From positions 530,078,538 to 530,142,537 of the forward strand of contig CM046876.1 of the NCBI GenBank assembly GCA_025667525.1: a stretch of 64,000 nucleotides of DNA, in the 5' to 3' direction. The position numbers and the translations under genes were made by a program. A model generated the notes under the pieces. The model had not been told where the DNA came from. It was given only the letters and a program-made list of their open reading frames with translations, and made no database searches. Of this stretch, positions 59,610 to 64,000 are shown piece after piece. Origin of the DNA: Glebionis coronaria. Lineage: Eukaryota; Streptophyta; Magnoliopsida; Asterales; Asteraceae. How positions within the stretch are numbered: the first letter of the stretch is position 1; every line of letters starts with the position of its first letter.

Positions 59610-59929
59610 TGTAGATTTGTAAATCTATGCTTATGTTTTAGAGAGAGAAAGAGATAGAGAAATGGTGGATTTCACACTTTAGAGAGAGAAACTAAGAAAG
59701 AACTATGTGTAAATTATGAAAAACCACACCCTCTCCATCAAAGGAGAGGGTTTATATACCCAAGCCTTGTAATAGGCTTGGGCTTACACTTTTGGGCCGG
59801 CCTACACATGTTGTAGGCTAGGCTTGGACTTGTTTGATAAGTAAAGAAGATTAACTAAACTACGAGCTATAACATGGACTATTGTTGGAGTGACCGATCC
59901 TTCTTAATACGTAAAACGTATTTCCAACA
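59610..59929 (-). repeat. 5' LTR of the young Copia element
   Basis: 320 bp with TG...CA ends, two differences from the 3' LTR. Confidence 0.95.
59729..59782 (-). promoter_or_regulatory. TATA box between two hairpins (young Copia 5' LTR)
   Basis: Stem CCCTCTCC/GGAGAGGG (59729-59736, 59743-59750), TTTATATA at 59751-59758 (TATATAAA on the minus strand), then stem CCCAAGCC/GGCTTGGG (59759-59766, 59775-59782). The same order occurs at 47835-47888 and, with other sequences, at 41250-41305. Confidence 0.75.
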
Positions 59930-59934
59930 TTATT
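59930..59934. repeat. target site duplication TTATT (right)
   Basis: Matches 47711-47715. Confidence 0.92.
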
Positions 59935-60300
59935 AACTTCATTCTTATTCTTGTAAACAAACAAATGGTCACTAACGATCACAAGCATGAATTTATCAAA
60001 TTACAGCCGACACACGTGATTCACCAAATATATGAATGCTACATGTGCATCGGTCAATCCAAACGACATCACGTGAAACTCATAATGTTCATTACAAGTA
60101 CCGGATGTGGTGATTGGAATAGATAATCTCTTTCGCAGATGCGAAGTTGATGATAACCATGCCATGGATCAAATCTTTAAAACATACGCTAGAACCTTGT
60201 AAATGATCGAACAAATCTTCCATTTCGAGCTATGGATATCGTTTTCGATTGTCAATTTACTCAGTTCACAGTAATCTATAAATATAAGGAATGATAACAC
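59935..60300 (-). pseudogene. decayed chromovirus reverse transcriptase
   Basis: The minus strand reads HYEFHVMSFGLTDAHVAF around 60090-60030 and FDKFMLVIVSDHLFVYKNKN further on, matching the RT palm of Tekay/Del-type chromoviruses but with stops and a lost catalytic Asp pair (VSDH in its place). It lines up with 45500-47710 once the Copia insertion is set aside, so the insertion split the RT/RNase H region. Confidence 0.7.
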
Positions 60301-62776
60301 CATATCTCTTCAGGATGACAAGCTTGGTGGAATAAAATCTTTCTCCGACAACTCTCTCAGTTGTACGGTTATTCCTTTAATTCAGATGGTGCTGACGTAC
60401 AGTGCACATGCCACAGGTGCAGCACCGAGAATTTAATCAATACCAAATTCAACTTGCCTTAATGGCGAAAGTCTAGGTAATTCATCTTTTAATAAATACA
60501 TATTAGGTTCCTTCTAGATTATAATATCTATGACTATTTCACAATCATTCATGGTATAATTTTAAGTCTAAATGCAGGGTATGGTCATCCATCAAGAATT
60601 ACTTAGATCACTTTTGATAATCAACATCTTATCTTTTAGGGGAATTCTACTCGAGTTCCCATCAATTAAGACAATGCCGTCATGTCATAATCAATCAATC
60701 CATTCTACTGGCACTATTAACTTTTCAGTTTTTATTGCCGTCGATAAGATGTGAACTTCTCAAAAGACTAATAATAACTCATAATCCTTCACAAATTCAA
60801 GGATATCTGGATACATAACTAACCATAAAAGAGTAAGGTCAACGCATAATTTATGCGAGAGAATTTTAAATCAGATACAGACGAAAACATTTAACGAATA
60901 TGAATATATCTCATGTTTTCATAATTTGAGTACGCATTCGAAAGCTCCTCGAATCGTTACCCAGGTCATTCAAATGAAATCAATTCATAAGAAATGATAA
61001 GAACGTCAATACATCCAGTCGGGTATCAACACTCGGTAATCAAATACTTTTCCTAAGAATCTCACTACGGGAGAATTGGACAAGAAAGAATTGTCAATTG
61101 TCATATAAGACAATTTCCACAGATGACTAAATTCGACTCAGAAGAATAGATGCTACAGGCACATATGTAGGTGTCCCTAACACTATGTCCCTATTTTTCA
61201 CTTCTTGCAGATCTCATAAATTTTTAATCTTTCACAATCTTCAAAGAAAATGTAGTGTTTATTCATTAGTTTTATGGTGACTACTAATCAGCCTTGCATG
61301 GTCCATTCCAAATTGTATGTAGGCGCGCAACTATATACAATTTCAAGATTAACGATGCAATACTCAGTTCGTCAAAATTTCATCGTCATGTTTATAATAA
61401 AAATATTTTCATGCTTAATTCTTAAATAAGAATCAAAAGTAAATTTACAAATATTTTCTTTGTTATGAAAACAATTAAGTTTTCCAAGGTGTTTCATAAA
61501 CAGCTTCATTTCGATAACGATTATTTATAAGTCTCACTTTAATATGGTGATGAAAACCCAATTTTTCTTAAGGGATATTGTTTTAACTTATAAAAACAAT
61601 GAGTGGTCTGCAAAAGAGTGATGGAAAGTTGTTCACCAAGAACTAACTACGATATGATAGGGAATGAGCTTAGCCAATTAATCATGAGGTTCATGACCTC
61701 GATGGCACTCAAAAGAGAATAATTCACAACATAACTCAATTCGAGATGAGTACTTGTTCAATGGTTGCATCACTAATGCGAACATTAGGATGAAGCAATA
61801 AAAGATAGATAACATCGATACATGTAGAATTTAGCAATCAAAGGTAGTCTTTTCATTAATCACAAACAAGTCAAATTGTACCGTAACACATTATGTGTCA
61901 CTATGTCATACAATTCCAAAATCTCATCCTACCAACTGATGTCACAGTTAAGTTAGGGATTATTTTTAAAAGACACCACAATGAATACTAATCTACAAGA
62001 GTTATTAGGTGTTCCACCTGTCCCAGAAGATCCATCGGTCCCAATTTAGAAGAAGATTTCTTCAATTAATTTCTTGGACACTGGGCATCCTCATTAGTGG
62101 ACAACGACCTAGGAACAACCCTTAACACGAATCAACAATCAATTAAAACCTTATAATTCAATCACAAAACTTAACGACTTCTATTAATAATCTCATATTC
62201 CATATGGGTTAAATTTTACTTTATCCAAGTTTTAACCAAACTATACTCAATTCGATATCCTACCTCATTTTCCAATACTTTCAACTTTATTCTTAGACCT
62301 TAAAAGGGCAATAAAAGCTCGATATGAACAACACTTAATTTCCAATCTTATAGCTCTTACAACAATAATTATCAAATGAGTCACTAGTATGAGATGACTC
62401 ATACATTCAATTAGACTTCTCGGAAAGGTATTAGTGGCATGAGGCTTTTGGGTAATGGTTCCAATGACAACCTCAAGTGCAACATTCACCCTTTCGATTT
62501 CAATTTAAGAATTGGATGACAACGAATCAGATGACATCTTTCCAGGTGATAACGTTTTGTCAAACTCCACTCTATAAGGAAAGATCGTCATGACATCGAT
62601 ATCAGATTTAATCTCGCCAATTCTTTTTCAATATCACAATCAACTAATATCTAAATTTCTACGAATATCAACCGTTTGTTGGGATCATAAATATCCACAA
62701 CTTGGTTTAGATCTAGGATAGCTAGAATTCCTACGAGAATAGCTTCGATTAATTTGCTAGGGGAGTTAGGGTTACT
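60301..62776 (-). pseudogene. very decayed region, probably chromovirus protease and gag side
   Basis: By position this should hold the start of pol and gag of the same chromovirus. Faint protein-like pieces exist (for example 62265-62489) but no frame or motif is firm. It may include parts of another element. Confidence 0.35.
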
Positions 62777-62850
62777 TGTGACAATCTGCGTCGTATAAAT
62801 ACCTCGTATAAATATAGAAATAATCATCAAACAATCATGTAATAAAATTA

Positions 62851-62927
<77 letters not shown>

Positions 62928-62953
62928 CCAAGTTATATATATATTAAAATAAC
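62777..62953 (+). repeat. LTR-start-like sequence followed by (AT)n
   Basis: TGTGACAATCTGCGTCG begins at 62777 after a purine-rich stretch (GGGGAGTTAGGG, within 62758-62770), which looks like a polypurine tract and LTR start on the plus strand. An (AT)n tract (62855-62925) follows, and the next Copia LTR cuts it off at 62954. The identification is tentative. Confidence 0.35.
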
Positions 62954-63698
62954 TGTTGGGAATCTAAACTTATTAGATTCCCTGATCATTGATTTAAACA
63001 TAATTAGGCTGATAGATAGTCCCTTGCCTGTGCCTAGGAGGCAGGCAAGTTTCACAAGACTCACAGAGATCCAAGTCTCTGTGAGCAACCTCAAAGGAGT
63101 CCATGTCAGAGACATTGTCAGGGAAGTCGAAGATTACCTGAAGACATACTCCTTGGCTGTGATGGATAACAGCCAAGATGTATCAGGGACTCTGAGGGGT
63201 TGAGAGTTAACAGGGGTGGCAATACCCTGATAACTCTCAGCACACTTTGGACATGCCATTTGTGTGTTCGAGACTATGAAGAATAAGGAAACTGTTTTTG
63301 ACAACTGTTCCTTAAAGCATAATGGAAGACTACCAAGAATAGAAGGACATCATGTGACTGATGTGGGAACTTGTAAAAGCTTGTGTAGTCGACATCAAGT
63401 ACTGTTTAAGTCAAACTCGTAACACTATAAATAGGATTTGTATCCATGCATTAATGTTTAACACTTTGAGATATTAAGAACATTAGTGCGTATAACTTAG
63501 TGAATCAAACAGCTACGACTGTATTCATAAGTTAGGATTTGTTGTTGTTCAAAGTGTGCACAACACATTGTCATCAAACGGTGTTATCCATAACACTTGT
63601 AATTCTTTATTATACAATAATAAGATTACGTTTGAAAAGTAATACCTTGTGTTAATTAAGTTAAGATTAGGGTTTCTTGCATTGATTAGGGACTTTCA
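62954..63698 (+). repeat. 5' LTR of the partial Copia element (745 bp)
   Basis: It starts TGTTGGGAATC and ends GACTTTCA just before the primer site. Five hairpins lie in the first 290 bp. A TATAAATA box is at 63426-63433. Confidence 0.85.
63426..63433 (+). promoter_or_regulatory. TATA box in the partial Copia LTR
   Basis: TATAAATA in ACACTATAAATAGGATTTG, about 270 bp before the LTR end. Confidence 0.65.
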
Positions 63699-63700
63699 AT

Positions 63701-63714
63701 TGGTATCAGAGCGG
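63701..63714 (+). other. primer binding site, initiator Met tRNA type
   Basis: TGGTATCAGAGCGG two bases after the LTR, the canonical Copia primer site. Confidence 0.92.
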
Positions 63715-63772
63715 TGTTTGATATTAAAACCTTCAAGAAACATCGTTCTCAGTTTTATAATCAAGATCCACC

Positions 63773-64000
63773 ATGCCGGAAACTTATAGCCCACAATCAC
63801 CTTCCACAAACCCATCTTCACCAAGACTTAACCCTCCAGCCAATGACGATGATCTACCCCAACTTCTTGACTCAAGAGGTGGATCACACGTAACCAGTGT
63901 ACCAGTCTTTGATGAAGAAGACTTTGCCAGTTGGAAGAGTCAATTTCTTGTTTACCTTGATGGACTTGAACCTTTTCTCTTAGAAATTTTAGAAAATGGT
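63773..64000 (+). CDS. Copia gag, first 76 codons (partial)
   Basis: The ATG at 63773 sits in CCACCATGCC, a good plant start context, about 60 bp after the primer site. The open frame reads a Ser/Pro-rich start (MPETYSPQSPSTNPSSPRL), then PVFDEEDFASWKSQFLVYLD. This resembles the start of Copia gag proteins, where a Trp-Lys pair opens the conserved gag fold. No stop occurs before the window end. Confidence 0.8.
   Translation, partial: MPETYSPQSPSTNPSSPRLNPPANDDDLPQLLDSRGGSHVTSVPVFDEEDFASWKSQFLVYLDGLEPFLLEILENG

Larger units (their letters stand above)
47716..59929 (-). mobile_element. young, nearly intact Ty1/copia LTR retrotransposon
   Basis: LTRs 47716-48035 and 59610-59929 are both 320 bp and differ at two positions (G/A near 47880 and 59774, and A/G in TTTGAGCC against TTTGGGCC). 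A perfect TTATT target duplication flanks it. An initiator-Met-type primer site is at 59591-59607, the gag frame at 54303-58784, pol at 50890-54219, and a polypurine tract at 48036. Integrase comes before RT, as in Copia. The gag style (long middle region, second Cys/His cluster) recalls the SIRE/Maximus-related elements of Asteraceae. The 2.8 kb between pol and the 3' LTR has no env-like frame. Confidence 0.95.
62954..64000 (+). mobile_element. Ty1/copia element, 5' part only (continues past window)
   Basis: LTR 62954-63698, primer site 63701-63714 and an open gag frame from 63773 on the plus strand. The second LTR lies beyond the window. The LTR sequence is unrelated to the young Copia LTR. 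Confidence 0.88.

Overview
This window is nuclear DNA from a flowering plant. It is AT-rich, packed with nested LTR retrotransposons, and carries no intact host gene. The composition of the Copia gag region (long coiled-coil middle, second Cys/His cluster) and the LTR families resemble repeats I associate with the daisy family (Asteraceae). That placement is inference from memory, not a search result. No tRNA, rRNA or CRISPR array was seen.

Layout. (1) 1-16316, minus strand: a large Athila-like Ty3/gypsy element with 4.2 kb LTRs (the left one cut by the window edge), a tRNA-Asp-type primer site and a gag-pol frame broken by at least six in-frame stops, two frameshifts and a changed RT catalytic box. 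(2) 16317-20254: microsatellites, a small MITE-like element, a GC-rich degenerate repeat with inverted ends, and an unidentified decayed coding fragment. (3) 20255-29051, minus strand: a candidate 8.8 kb non-autonomous Helitron inserted in an (AT)n tract. It carries exon-like gene fragments, one resembling the active-site segment of plastid 3-oxoacyl-ACP synthase. (4) 29052-31370: intergenic DNA with a tandem duplication. (5) 31371-40619, plus strand: a complete but dead Tat-lineage Ty3/gypsy element with target duplication CCGCC, a second RNase H, and a spliced-looking antisense gene between pol and the 3' LTR. (6) 41135-42032: a truncated old Copia copy. (7) 42033 to at least 60300, minus strand: a very decayed Tekay/Del-like chromovirus with a 3.5 kb LTR. 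(8) 47716-59929, minus strand: a young Copia element inserted in the chromovirus pol region. It has target duplication TTATT, 320 bp LTRs differing at only 2 positions, and nearly complete gag and pol frames. (9) 62954-64000, plus strand: the start of another Copia element (LTR, primer site, first 76 gag codons).

Relative order: the old Copia fragment came first, the chromovirus interrupted it, and the young Copia then interrupted the chromovirus. Among the dead elements, mutations hit the catalytic Asp pair of RT (Athila FMDN, Tat YVDY) and several stops are one transition from a sense codon, as expected from methylated-cytosine decay.

The most unusual signals are structural. In the young and old Copia copies the TATA box sits between two hairpins whose sequences differ while pairing is kept. 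The polypurine tract is enclosed by an inverted repeat that crosses into the 3' LTR. The young Copia leader holds a dense array of an AGATCG(C/G)AAT motif. The U3 of the last Copia LTR carries five consecutive hairpins.
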